Shown here in pieces: positions 1-7,533 of a stretch of 20,442 nt of DNA (position 1 is the first letter of the stretch; every line of letters begins with the position of its first letter). This DNA is from Christensenella sp. UBA1252 (GTDB taxonomy: Bacteria > Bacillota > Clostridia > Christensenellales > CAG-1252). A model generated the notes under the pieces. That model saw only the letters and a list, made by a program, of their open reading frames with translations, ran no database searches and was not told the origin of the DNA. Position numbers and translations under genes: made by a program. The DNA lies in contig DBVY01000023.1 of assembly GCA_002308575.1 (NCBI GenBank), positions 10,926-31,367 on the forward strand, in the 5' to 3' direction.

Positions 1-686
1 TCGCCGTACTCGATGCCGATATCGCAGATCGCGAGGGAGAGTTGGTTCGTCATATTGATAACCGTTTTGAGGTCGGCGTTGTTGACGATCTTGACGTTGC
101 CGCCCAAGTCCACGATCTGCGTCGTGCGAATGCCGATCTCTTTGACCGTTCCGCGGAAGCCGTCCACGACGATGATATCGCCGATTTCAAACACCTTTTC
201 AAACACGATAAACAGCCCCGCGATGATATCCGCGATCAACGGTTGCGCGCCGAGACCGACGATCAATCCGAGGATCCCGATACCGGTCAGGATCGCTTTC
301 GTGTCCACGCCGAGCGTCTTTAAAGCGAAGAACAGCAGGACGATCACGGCGGCGTACTTGATCAAGCTGCAAAGGATATCCACGACCGCCTTGCCCTTAT
401 GGAGCGGAACGGCGAGGAGTCTAAGCACGATGCGAATCGCCCAACTCGCGCCGAGGAAGAAAATGACGTAACTGATAATCCGGATCGGAACGTTATACAC
501 CCCCGCTTTGCCGAAGAAATTCAAACTGCGCCAGAACGTGTTCATCGGCGAGAACATTTTACTGCCGAACGCCATCAAGATCACGTAGGCGATCAAAATG
601 CCGTAAGCGATGCATTTCAGCACGAAATCGGCGGTCAGTTTGAAGTTTTTGAAGTAGTTTTTGATCTTTTCGAGGATGTTTTTCAT
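1..686 (-). CDS. MscS-family mechanosensitive ion channel, cut by the window edge
   Basis: Small-conductance mechanosensitive channels sit in the cytoplasmic membrane and open under membrane tension to release solutes after osmotic downshock. Read on the minus strand, the first 228 codons are present and the C-terminus lies beyond base 1. A short charged start (MKNILEKIKNYFKNFK) is followed by about three hydrophobic segments. Then comes the family's pore-helix and beta-domain signature: GLIVGLGAQPLIADIIAG, then FEIGDIIVVDGFRGTVKEIGIRTTQI. The ATG at 686-684 is preceded by AAGGAG at good spacing. The gene has its own promoter-like sequence just upstream. A MscS/YnaI-like channel is the most likely identity; subfamily cannot be set without the C-terminus. 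Confidence 0.93.
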   Translation of the reverse strand, partial: MKNILEKIKNYFKNFKLTADFVLKCIAYGILIAYVILMAFGSKMFSPMNTFWRSLNFFGKAGVYNVPIRIISYVIFFLGASWAIRIVLRLLAVPLHKGKAVVDILCSLIKYAAVIVLLFFALKTLGVDTKAILTGIGILGLIVGLGAQPLIADIIAGLFIVFEKVFEIGDIIVVDGFRGTVKEIGIRTTQIVDLGGNVKIVNNADLKTVINMTNQLSLAICDIGIEYG

Positions 687-718
687 CGAACGGTTCTCCT
701 TTTTTGAGGGTCGTTTTA

Positions 719-747
719 ATTATATAACAAAATAATCGTTTTTCAAA
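719..747 (-). promoter_or_regulatory. Promoter of the MscS-family gene
   Basis: Minus-strand TTTGAA (747-742), a 17-base spacer and a perfect TATAAT (724-719) lie about 35 bases ahead of the start codon. This is a vegetative sigma-A type promoter by sequence alone; no operator is obvious. Confidence 0.65.
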
Positions 748-822
748 TAATATTTGGGAAGATCGGAGAATGAATTCCCGCTTCGCTCCGTGATTTATGG
801 ATTCTGTTGATTGATCCGCAGC

Positions 823-896
823 GCGATTTGCAAAATCGCATTTCACGACCGAAGGTCATTTTACGCGCCGCAAGGCGCAATTCATTGCTTGCGCAA
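823..896. repeat. Array of four very short hairpins between galE and the MscS gene
   Basis: Four compact inverted repeats follow one another. They are a 7-bp stem with a GCA loop at 823-839, GACC-GAA-GGTC at 847-857, GCGCC-GCAA-GGCGC at 865-878, and TTGC-TTGC-GCAA at 885-896. The linkers are alike (ATTTCAC, ATTTTAC, AATTCA). Stems differ in sequence while loops and linkers are kept, so structure rather than sequence seems conserved. The array lies directly behind the galE stop codon and ahead of the MscS promoter. No T-run follows it, so it is not a standard terminator. It may be a dispersed intergenic repeat or a 3' end protecting galE mRNA; the role is not known. Confidence 0.6.
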
Positions 897-901
897 CAAG
901 T

Positions 902-1900
902 TTATTTCGCGTTTTTTACGCGGAAATTCCAAAGACTTTCGCACATTTCGTCCAAGCCGAGTTTCGCTTCCCAGCCGAGTTCCTTTTTCGCTTTTTCGGC
1001 GCTTGCGTACACGGCGGCGACGTCCCCCGCTCTTCTGGGCGCCATCACGACGGGGAGCTTTTTTCCGCACGCCTTTTCAAAGGAACGAATAACTTCCAAA
1101 ACGCTGTAACCGACGCCCGTGCCGAGGTTATAGATATGCACGCCCGCCTCGGAAAGCTTTTTGAGGCTCGCGACGTGCCCTTTCGCGAGGTCGACGACGT
1201 GGATATAATCGCGAACGCCCGTTCCGTCCTTGGTCGGATAATCGGATCCGAACACGTTGACGCAAGGCAAGTCGCCCGACGCGACGCGCGCGATAAAGGG
1301 CGCGAGATTGTTCGGGATCCCGACGGGGTCTTCCCCGATCAAGCCGCTCGCGTGCGCGCCGACGGGGTTAAAGTAGCGAAGGATCACGACGGAAAGATCT
1401 TTGTTCGCCGCCGCCGCGTCCTTTAAAATGCGCTCGATGAAAAGCTTGGTTGCGCCGTAAGGATTCGTTGCGGAGAGCGGAAAATCCTCTTTGACCGGAA
1501 GGGATGCGGGATCGCCGTAGACCGTTGCGGACGAAGAAAAGATGATCTTGTTTACGCCCTTTTCTTCCATCGTTTCGAGAAGGGACAAAGTGCTGTCGAT
1601 ATTGTTTCTGTAATACTTAACGGGGATCTTGACGCTTTCGCCGACCGCTTTCAACCCCGCGAAATGGATCACGAGATCGATCTCGTTTTCCTCGAAAATG
1701 CGGCGAAGGGCGGCTTTGTCGCAAACGTCCGCTTTGTAAAAGCGCACGCTTTTGCCCGTGATCTCTTCGATGCGATCGACCGCCGAGGCGCTGCTGTTCG
1801 AAAGGTTGTCCGCGATCACGACTTCGTGACCTTCGTTCAACAGTTCGACGACCGTATGACTGCCGATATATCCCGTTCCACCCGTTACGAAAACTTTCAT
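902..1900 (-). CDS. galE: UDP-glucose 4-epimerase
   Basis: GalE interconverts UDP-glucose and UDP-galactose in the Leloir pathway and supplies UDP-galactose for surface polysaccharides; it is a cytoplasmic NAD-dependent extended SDR enzyme. The 332-residue product has the Rossmann motif GGTGYIG at residues 7-13, the catalytic YxxxK as Y148/K152 in NPYGATK, and the upstream SSSATVYG serine motif at about 122-129. RYFNPVGA and the GVRDYIHVVDLA segment are typical of bacterial GalE. Length is normal for the family (about 330-340). ATG at 1900-1898 follows AAAGGAG. It is divergent from uxaB and has its own promoter. No galK or galT is adjacent, so a biosynthetic role is as likely as galactose catabolism. 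Confidence 0.96.
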   Translation of the reverse strand: MKVFVTGGTGYIGSHTVVELLNEGHEVVIADNLSNSSASAVDRIEEITGKSVRFYKADVCDKAALRRIFEENEIDLVIHFAGLKAVGESVKIPVKYYRNNIDSTLSLLETMEEKGVNKIIFSSSATVYGDPASLPVKEDFPLSATNPYGATKLFIERILKDAAAANKDLSVVILRYFNPVGAHASGLIGEDPVGIPNNLAPFIARVASGDLPCVNVFGSDYPTKDGTGVRDYIHVVDLAKGHVASLKKLSEAGVHIYNLGTGVGYSVLEVIRSFEKACGKKLPVVMAPRRAGDVAAVYASAEKAKKELGWEAKLGLDEMCESLWNFRVKNAK

Positions 1901-1959
1901 AGACGCTCCTTTTCGGGGAAGCCGCGCGCCTTTTCCGACGCCCTTTCCCGATCTTTTTC

Positions 1960-1989
1960 ATTATACAGTATATCCACCGAAACGCGCAA
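1960..1989 (-). promoter_or_regulatory. Promoter of galE
   Basis: Minus strand TTGCGC (1989-1984), an 18-base spacer and a perfect TATAAT (1965-1960), about 60 bases before the galE start. The -35 is only half consensus. It is back to back with the uxaB promoter, about 45 bases away. Confidence 0.6.
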
Positions 1990-2035
1990 GACTCTGTTTG
2001 AGTTCTCGGCGCTTCTTTTCTTTCGGTCAATTCGC

Positions 2036-2064
2036 TTGTATTTCGAGCGCGGGCGTTGTATAAT
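2036..2064 (+). promoter_or_regulatory. Promoter of the uxaB operon
   Basis: TTGTAT (2036-2041), 17-base spacer, TATAAT (2059-2064), 36 bases before the uxaB ATG. It probably serves uxaB, uxaA, radC and the YgjP-like gene, since no other promoter is evident among them. I see no clear operator palindrome for an ExuR/UxuR-type regulator. Confidence 0.65.
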
Positions 2065-2099
2065 TTCTTTAAGTATAAAAACATATAAGGAGCGTTTTT

Positions 2100-3443
2100 A
2101 TGGCAACCGTATTGCAATTCGGAGAAGGCAATTTTATTCGTAGTTTTATCGACTATTTGATCCAGCTCAGGCAAAACGCCTCGGGCGACGGCGAAAGCGT
2201 CGTCCTCGTGACGCCGATCGACAACCCGTATTGGGAAACGTTTCGCAAGAGAAACTGCGCGTATCACACCTGCGTTTGCGGCAAGGTGGACGGCAAAGCC
2301 GTTAAAGAATACACCCTCGTCAACGTCGTAAAGGACTGCGTAAACCCCTATCGCGAATTCGATCGTTACGAGAAAGCCTATCTCGACCCCGAGCTCAAAG
2401 TCATCATCAGCAACACGACCGAGGCGGGCATCGCGTTCAATGCGGCGGACACCCTGACCGGCGATCTCGGAACCTTCCCCGCGAAGATCACGAAGATCCT
2501 GTACGCTCGCTTTAAAAAGTACGGAGAAAAGGGCAAGGTCGAACTTCTCCCCTTGGAGCTCATCGAAAAAAACGGCGAAACGCTGAAAGCCTATATTTTG
2601 AAGTACGCGGACATTTGGGGGCTCGAAGACGCATTCAAAGATTTCGTTAAGAGCATCAAGACCTATAACACTCTCGTTGATAAGATCGTTCCGGGCTTCC
2701 CGAGAGCAAACGCGGCGGAACACTTCGCTCAAATCGGCGAAGAGGATCCCCTTTTGACCGTCGGCGAAGCTTTCCTCTCCCTCGTGATCGAAGGGGATGC
2801 GTCTTTGAAAGAAAAACTTCCGTTTTTGAAAGACCCGCGCGTTACGTTTACGTCGAGCGTAAAGCCCTATCGCGAGAGAAAAGTAAAGATCCTGAACGGC
2901 TTGCACACCGCGCTCGCCCCGATCTCCCTGCTTGCGGGCGTTGAGATCGTTCGCGACGCCGTCAACGACAAAGACCTGTTCGCCTATGCGGACGCCCTTG
3001 CTGACAAAGAGATCATTCCGACGATCGATATGGACAAAGCCGACCTGCTCCGCTTTAAGAAAGCGGTTTTGGAGCGCTTCTCGAACCCCTACATCGATCA
3101 CCTGTTTATGTCCATCATTTTGAACAGCGTTTCGAAGTGGAAGACGAGGCTTTTGCCCTCCTTCCTCGCCTGTGATAAAGAAAACCGCAAGCATATGCTG
3201 TTCGCGCTCGCCGCGCTGTTCTGCCTGTACGACGATCCTTCGTTCTCGATCAACGACGACGATGCGGTCAAGGCTTTCTTCGCCGCGCAAGCGCCCGTTG
3301 AAGAAAAGTACGAGGCGTTTATCCGCAATCAAGCATTTTGGGGCATGGATCTCGAAGCGACCGAAGGCGTCTTCACCGCCTCTCTTCCCTACGTCAAAGC
3401 CATCAAGGACGGCAAGGTGCGCGAAACCCTCAAAACCTTATGA
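2100..3443 (+). CDS. uxaB: Tagaturonate reductase (altronate oxidoreductase)
   Basis: UxaB reduces D-tagaturonate to D-altronate with NADH in galacturonate catabolism; it is a cytoplasmic member of the long-chain mannitol dehydrogenase family. The 447-residue product opens with LQFGEGNFIRSFIDYLIQ, the family's N-terminal nucleotide-binding signature. It carries ISNTTEAGI at about 103-111, and the catalytic KxxNxxH as K263, N266 and H269 in KILNGLH. Length is slightly under E. coli UxaB (483). The start has AAGGAG about 8 bases upstream. The stop overlaps the uxaA start by ATGA, so translation is coupled. The neighbouring uxaA makes tagaturonate reductase more likely than fructuronate reductase (UxuB). 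Isomerase uxaC and the KDG kinase and aldolase genes are not in the window. Confidence 0.9.
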   Translation: MATVLQFGEGNFIRSFIDYLIQLRQNASGDGESVVLVTPIDNPYWETFRKRNCAYHTCVCGKVDGKAVKEYTLVNVVKDCVNPYREFDRYEKAYLDPELKVIISNTTEAGIAFNAADTLTGDLGTFPAKITKILYARFKKYGEKGKVELLPLELIEKNGETLKAYILKYADIWGLEDAFKDFVKSIKTYNTLVDKIVPGFPRANAAEHFAQIGEEDPLLTVGEAFLSLVIEGDASLKEKLPFLKDPRVTFTSSVKPYRERKVKILNGLHTALAPISLLAGVEIVRDAVNDKDLFAYADALADKEIIPTIDMDKADLLRFKKAVLERFSNPYIDHLFMSIILNSVSKWKTRLLPSFLACDKENRKHMLFALAALFCLYDDPSFSINDDDAVKAFFAAQAPVEEKYEAFIRNQAFWGMDLEATEGVFTASLPYVKAIKDGKVRETLKTL

Positions 3444-4879
3444 GTGATCTGATCCTTTTAAACGAAAAAGACAACGTCGGCGTTCTGAAAAAGCCGCTCG
3501 GCGATCTGCCGATGGGTCATAAGATCGCGCTGACGGATATTCGCGCGGGCGAAAAAGTCATCAAATACGGATATCCGATCGGCGTTGCGACCGAAGACAT
3601 CAAAAAAGGCGATTTCGTGCACACGCATAACCTCAAAAGCGCGTTGACCGCCGAAGCTTTGACTTACACGTACGAAAAGAAACTTGCGCCCCTTCCCGCC
3701 CGTCCCGAACGAAATTCGGTCATGGCGTATCGCCGCGGAAACGGCGTTGCGGGGGCGAGAAACGAACTCTATATCGTGCCGACCGTCGGGTGCATCGCGG
3801 CGAGCGCGGAAAACATCGCGCGCGCCTTTAAACAAAAACACGCGAACGATATGAAGGTGGACGACGTCATCGTCCTGACGCACCGCGTCGGTTGCTCCGA
3901 ACTCGGCGACGACCTGACCCGTACGCGCACGATCCTCGTAAATCTCGCGAAAAACGGGAACTGCGGCGGCGCGCTGTTCCTCGGGCTCGGTTGCGAAGAA
4001 AACAGAATGGAAGATCTTCGCGCCGTCGTTCCGGACGGCGAACGCGTCCGCTTTTTGGTCGCGCAGGAAGTTGAAAACGAGGAAGAAGAAGGCTTAAAGT
4101 TGCTCGAAGAACTCTATGCGGTCGCGTCGAAAGACAAGCGCGAAAAGACGCCTCTTTCCGAGCTCACGTTCGGCGTCAAATGCGGCGGCAGCGACGGCTT
4201 TTCGGGCATCACCGCCAATTATCTGATCGGACGGGTCGCCGACCTCTTGGAAGCCTGCGGCGCCAAAGTCATTCTCGCGGAAACGCCCGAAGTGTTCGGC
4301 GCGGAAACGACCCTGATGGAGCGCGCGAAAGACGAGCGCGTTTTTCAGGCGATCGCCGACCTCGTCAACAAATGGAAAACTTTTTACGGCTCCCACGGCG
4401 TAAACGTTTACGAAAACCCATCCCCCGGCAACAAAAAAGGGGGCATCACGACCTTGGAAGAAAAATCCCTCGGTTGCGTTCAAAAATCGGGTAAAGGCGA
4501 AGTAAAAGCCGTCCTTTCCGAGCTTGAACGCGCAACGGAAGAGGGGCTCAACGTGATCGAAAGCCCGGGCAACGACATCATCGCCTGCACGACGCTCGCC
4601 GCGGCGGGCGCAAACGCGATCCTATTCTCGACGGGGCGCGGTACGCCGCTCGGTTCCGTCGTTCCGACGATCAAGATCTCTTCCAACTCCGCGCTGGCGG
4701 AAAAGAAACGCGACTGGATCGACTTCAACGCGGGCGACATTTTGTTCGACACCCCGACGGACGAAGCGGTCTTCCGCCTCTACAACGAGCTTTTGGACGT
4801 TTTGGAAGGCAAACTTACTTTGAACGAACGCCGCGACGACAAACAGATCGCAATTCTGAAAACAGGCGTTACGCTCTGA
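3440..4879 (+). CDS. uxaA: Altronate dehydratase
   Basis: UxaA dehydrates D-altronate to 2-keto-3-deoxygluconate, the step after UxaB. The 479-residue product (E. coli 495) has an N-terminal SAF-like domain, with VHTHNL at about 57-62. The metal-dependent GarD/UxaA dehydratase domain follows: PTVGCIAASAENIARAF, THRVGCSELGDDLTRT, GLGCEEN, FGVKCGGSDGFSGITAN, ETPEVFGAE, NPSPGNKKGGITTLEEKSLG and VPTIKISSN. The ATG at 3440 is chosen because it gives MSDLILLNEKDNVGV, aligns with the family start and makes an ATGA overlap with uxaB; an upstream in-frame start would run through uxaB. No strong ribosome binding site of its own is seen, which fits translational coupling. Galactarate dehydratase is an alternative within the family but is less likely beside uxaB. 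Confidence 0.93.
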   Translation: MSDLILLNEKDNVGVLKKPLGDLPMGHKIALTDIRAGEKVIKYGYPIGVATEDIKKGDFVHTHNLKSALTAEALTYTYEKKLAPLPARPERNSVMAYRRGNGVAGARNELYIVPTVGCIAASAENIARAFKQKHANDMKVDDVIVLTHRVGCSELGDDLTRTRTILVNLAKNGNCGGALFLGLGCEENRMEDLRAVVPDGERVRFLVAQEVENEEEEGLKLLEELYAVASKDKREKTPLSELTFGVKCGGSDGFSGITANYLIGRVADLLEACGAKVILAETPEVFGAETTLMERAKDERVFQAIADLVNKWKTFYGSHGVNVYENPSPGNKKGGITTLEEKSLGCVQKSGKGEVKAVLSELERATEEGLNVIESPGNDIIACTTLAAAGANAILFSTGRGTPLGSVVPTIKISSNSALAEKKRDWIDFNAGDILFDTPTDEAVFRLYNELLDVLEGKLTLNERRDDKQIAILKTGVTL

Positions 4880-4881
4880 TT

Positions 4882-5640
4882 ATGGAAAAAAACATTCACG
4901 ACGGACATCGAGATCGCCTGCGCGCGAAAATTCGGGAAAACGGACTCCGCTCTTTGGCGGATCACGAGAAACTCGAATATCTTTTGTACCCTTTCGTTCC
5001 TCGGCGGGATACCAATCCGATCGCGCACGAGCTTTTGCAAACGTTCGGCACGTTGAAACGCGTGCTTGACGCCGACGTTGAAGACCTCGCACAGGTAAAA
5101 GGTATTTCGAAAAATGCCGCGATCTTTCTCCACGCCTTGCCCGATCTTTTCCTTTCCTATTCGACCGAAGTTCCCAAAACCATTTTGAACAACACGCAGG
5201 AGGCGGCGCGTTACGCGATCCAAATGATCGGCAAAGACCCCGTCGAGCGTTTCTTCTGCTTCTTTTTGGACGAAGACGGCGGTGTGATCAAAGTTAAAGA
5301 CTTCGCGCGCGGCGTCAAAAAAGCGGTCGCGATCAACCGCGAAGAACTCGTTCGCCTCGCCGTTCAATGCAAAGCGAAAATCCTGATCCTCGCGCATAAC
5401 CACCCGAGCGGAAAGCCCTATCCGAGCAAAGAGGACGTCGTTTCCACGAACCGTCTTGCGCAATCCTTGCGCCTCGTCGGCATTCGCCTTTGGGATCATA
5501 TCGTCGTTTCCAAAACCGAATCGTTCAGCATGTGCGACCACGCAATGATCGAATCGCCCCTCGATTTCGACAAACCGATCGAGCTCTTGCGAGAGGATAT
5601 GTTCGATTGGTTCGACTCCGTTCGAAACATCAAAATTTGA
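4882..5640 (+). CDS. radC: RadC/JAB-domain protein
   Basis: RadC-family proteins carry a helix-hairpin-helix region and a JAMM/MPN metalloprotease-like domain. The old link to recombination repair is not well supported, and the true function is unclear. This 252-residue product has the helical region at about 40-90 (QVKGISKNAAIFLHAL) and the JAMM motif HNHPSG at 172-177, with S182 and D185 completing HxH-x(7)-S-x(2)-D. The putative metal ligands are therefore present. The ATG lies two bases after the uxaA stop, and only a weak AGG is upstream, so it probably depends on translation from uxaA. Placement behind sugar-acid genes looks like operon hitch-hiking rather than shared function. Confidence 0.88.
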   Translation: MEKNIHDGHRDRLRAKIRENGLRSLADHEKLEYLLYPFVPRRDTNPIAHELLQTFGTLKRVLDADVEDLAQVKGISKNAAIFLHALPDLFLSYSTEVPKTILNNTQEAARYAIQMIGKDPVERFFCFFLDEDGGVIKVKDFARGVKKAVAINREELVRLAVQCKAKILILAHNHPSGKPYPSKEDVVSTNRLAQSLRLVGIRLWDHIVVSKTESFSMCDHAMIESPLDFDKPIELLREDMFDWFDSVRNIKI

Positions 5641-5646
5641 CAAACC

Positions 5647-6396
5647 GTGAGCCGCGGCCTTTTTCAAAAAAGCGCGATCGCGCCCCGAACCATATCCGTT
5701 TTTTTGCTCGATCGCACGATCGGGATTCGCGTCTTATATAAACCCATCAAAAACGTCTATTTGCGCGTTTCACCCGACAAGACGATCACCCTTTCCGTGC
5801 CGAAACGCACGAGCGAGGAAAAGGTCGAAGCCTTTTTAAAAGACAAGCGCGGCTGGCTCGAAAAACAACTCCGCAAAATGGATCGAAGAGAGGATCCGAA
5901 TGAGGAATTTTCTTTGTCGGACGGCGAGATCGTTCGATTTTTAGGGCAAAAACGCGTATTAAGGCGATTGCGCGCTTCGAAGAACGAAACGCTGTTTTTC
6001 TCCGATCCGTTCGAGATCCGACTCTGTTTAAAGGATCCGACGGACGACGCCCTCGCCCACCGCACTTATCGAAAGGACGGGCGCCTCGTTTTGGAAAACA
6101 TGATCGTCGCTTGCGTGGATAAATGGATGCCCGTTTTTGAAAAAAGAAAGGTTCCGCGCCCCGAGATCCGCGTTCGAAAAATGCGCTCGGTTTGGGGCAC
6201 CTGCGCCTATAAAAAAGGGGTGATCACCCTTTCGGAAAACCTCTTACGAGCCGCCCCCGCCTCGATCGAGTACGTCGTTTTGCACGAACTCACCCATTTT
6301 CTTTACCACGCACACGACAAAGCGTTTTACTCCTTTTTATCCCTTCATATGCCCGATTGGAAAGCGCGCAAAACCAAACTGACGGAAAAGGATTAA
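5647..6396 (+). CDS. YgjP-like zinc metallopeptidase (DUF45)
   Basis: The product of 249 residues belongs to the YgjP/DUF45 family of small cytoplasmic gluzincin-like peptidases, whose substrates are mostly unknown. The family hallmark is a basic N-terminal half with NVYLRVSPDKTITLSVP. The C-terminal half has KMRSVWGTC (about 178-186, counterpart of WGSC), and the zinc motif HELTH at 213-217 with H223 six residues on (canonical HELxH...NHS). Here the third ligand sits in HAHDKAFY instead of NHSxxFW, so the asparagine and serine are changed. The start is GTG six bases after the radC stop. There is no good Shine-Dalgarno, so the exact start is less sure. It is the last gene of the operon. Confidence 0.82.
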   Translation: MSRGLFQKSAIAPRTISVFLLDRTIGIRVLYKPIKNVYLRVSPDKTITLSVPKRTSEEKVEAFLKDKRGWLEKQLRKMDRREDPNEEFSLSDGEIVRFLGQKRVLRRLRASKNETLFFSDPFEIRLCLKDPTDDALAHRTYRKDGRLVLENMIVACVDKWMPVFEKRKVPRPEIRVRKMRSVWGTCAYKKGVITLSENLLRAAPASIEYVVLHELTHFLYHAHDKAFYSFLSLHMPDWKARKTKLTEKD

Positions 6397-6577
6397 ATAA
6401 AGAATGATGCGGCTGCGATAGGTGGTGCAAATTAGGAAGGAGGGCGCAGAAAGACTTTTCGTTTGTGAGGGAAAGCGTATCGCCATACGTCGACCGAGCA
6501 AACGGAATAAAGATAAAAAACCGTTATAATCATATATTCCTTTTTCCTTCCACGCGCAACCGTTTCAAATAAAGAAT
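6395..6577. mobile_element. Possible small non-coding (MITE-like) insertion
   Basis: An 11-base direct repeat, AAATAAAGAAT, occurs at 6395-6405 and 6567-6577. Exactly inside these copies the two ends are imperfect inverted repeats: 6406-6422 and the reverse complement of 6550-6566 match at 11 of 17 positions without gaps (GAnnCGGnTGCGnnnGG). Inside are nested stems: CGTTTG/CAAACG (6460-6465 with 6499-6504) enclosing CGTAT-CGCC-ATACG (6476-6489), and AACGG/CCGTT (6501-6505 with 6521-6525). No ORF with coding character fills it. This is what a miniature inverted-repeat element with a target duplication would look like, but one copy cannot prove it. The remaining bases up to 6663 hold only the terminator. 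Confidence 0.35.
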
Positions 6578-6590
6578 CGGAAACAAAAAA

Positions 6591-6620
6591 AAGAAGTTGG
6601 CGGATCTCCGGCAACTTCTT
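6591..6620. terminator. Two-way terminator between the YgjP-like gene and yaaT
   Basis: A 9-bp stem AAGAAGTTG/CAACTTCTT (6591-6599 with 6612-6620) encloses a CGGA-TC-TCCG mini-stem. On the minus strand a run of eight Ts follows directly, ending the yaaT operon. On the plus strand the following TATTCTTTTCT is only moderately T-rich but could stop the uxa-radC operon. Confidence 0.8.
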
Positions 6621-6663
6621 ATTCTTTTCTACGGGTTTTATGCGCTACTTATGGCAATCCTTT

Positions 6664-7533
6664 TTATTCTTCGTCATCTTCTTCCTCTGATTCTTTCTGG
6701 TCTTTTTTGCCCTGCGGTTGGGGCGGTTTGACCTGCTTGATCTCTTCGAGCGGGAATTTCTTGATCACGTAAGTATCGTCCACAAACACCTTACAGGTTA
6801 CGATCTTTTTCAGCATATCGTTCGATTCGACGACCGCGGGTCCGTCCGGCGTAACGACCTTGGCGTTGATCTTCGGCATTTGTTTAAACACTTCCGCATA
6901 GTACTCGTTTTCGTACTTCAAACAGCACATCAATTTGCCGCAGATCCCGCTGATTTTGGTCGGGTTCAAGGAAAGCCCTTGCACCTTCGCCATCTTGACG
7001 GTAACCTTTTCGAAATCCTTCAAATAGGCGCGACAACAGCATTCCCTGCCGCACATACCGAGCGCGCCGCGCAGTTTCACGTCGTCGCGTTCGTACAGCT
7101 GACGGAGCTCGATACGGGCGCGGAGCGCGCTCGCAAGTTCTTTTACGAGCTCGCGGAAATCCACCCTCGATTCCGAGGTAAAGCACAAAACGACGCGTTT
7201 GCAATCGAAGGAAACTTCGGCGGAAATGAATTTTAGGTCCAGCCCCAAGGCGACCGCCTTATCGCGCGCGATCTGCAAAGAACGCGGTTCGGATTCCTTC
7301 GCCTTTTTCGCGCTTTCGAAATCGCGATAGGTCGCTTTGCGAACGACCTTTTTGAGCTCTTTCGGCGCCTCTTCTTCCGACACGTTTTCTATCTCGCGAA
7401 CGACCTGCCCCATTTCGAGCCCTTTTGCGGTTTCCACGATCACAACGTCGCCTGCGGCGAGCGTTTCTTCGCCCGCGTCGAAGGAATAGACCTTGCAGTT
7501 TTTATCGAATTTTACGCCAACGATCATCGGCAT
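6664..7533 (-). CDS. ricT: PSP1-domain protein YaaT/RicT
   Basis: YaaT (RicT) in B. subtilis forms the Y-complex with RicA (YmcA) and RicF (YlbF). That complex binds iron-sulphur clusters and steers RNase Y mRNA processing, with effects on sporulation, competence and biofilm. The 289-residue product begins MPMIVGVKFDKNCKVYSF, like family starts. It has the PSP1 core with GLEMGQVV and VSFDCKRVVLCFTSE, followed by the cysteine-rich GMCGRECCCRAYL and ISGICGKLMCCLKYE, the likely cluster ligands. The tail is very acidic. The chosen ATG at 7533 has GGAGG ten bases upstream. ATG at 7527, which makes an ATGA overlap with the holB stop, is an alternative only two codons on. An upstream in-frame extension inside holB is rejected. 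It is the last gene of the pgm-decarboxylase-holB-yaaT operon. Confidence 0.92.
   Translation of the reverse strand: MPMIVGVKFDKNCKVYSFDAGEETLAAGDVVIVETAKGLEMGQVVREIENVSEEEAPKELKKVVRKATYRDFESAKKAKESEPRSLQIARDKAVALGLDLKFISAEVSFDCKRVVLCFTSESRVDFRELVKELASALRARIELRQLYERDDVKLRGALGMCGRECCCRAYLKDFEKVTVKMAKVQGLSLNPTKISGICGKLMCCLKYENEYYAEVFKQMPKINAKVVTPDGPAVVESNDMLKKIVTCKVFVDDTYVIKKFPLEEIKQVKPPQPQGKKDQKESEEEDDEE

Noticed and set aside
1617..3332. Long minus-strand open frame (571 codons) opposite uxaB and galE
   Set aside because: It runs antisense to uxaB, which has clear family motifs, and also overlaps galE in the wrong frame. Such mirror frames are common at this codon usage. Its product shows no domain.
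4780..5667. Minus-strand open frame opposite radC
   Set aside because: radC has an intact JAMM motif and fits the operon; the antisense frame has no signature.
6432..6614. 60-codon minus-strand frame in the gap before yaaT
   Set aside because: It spans the terminator stem and the palindromic candidate insertion, lacks a ribosome binding site, and has no coding-like composition.
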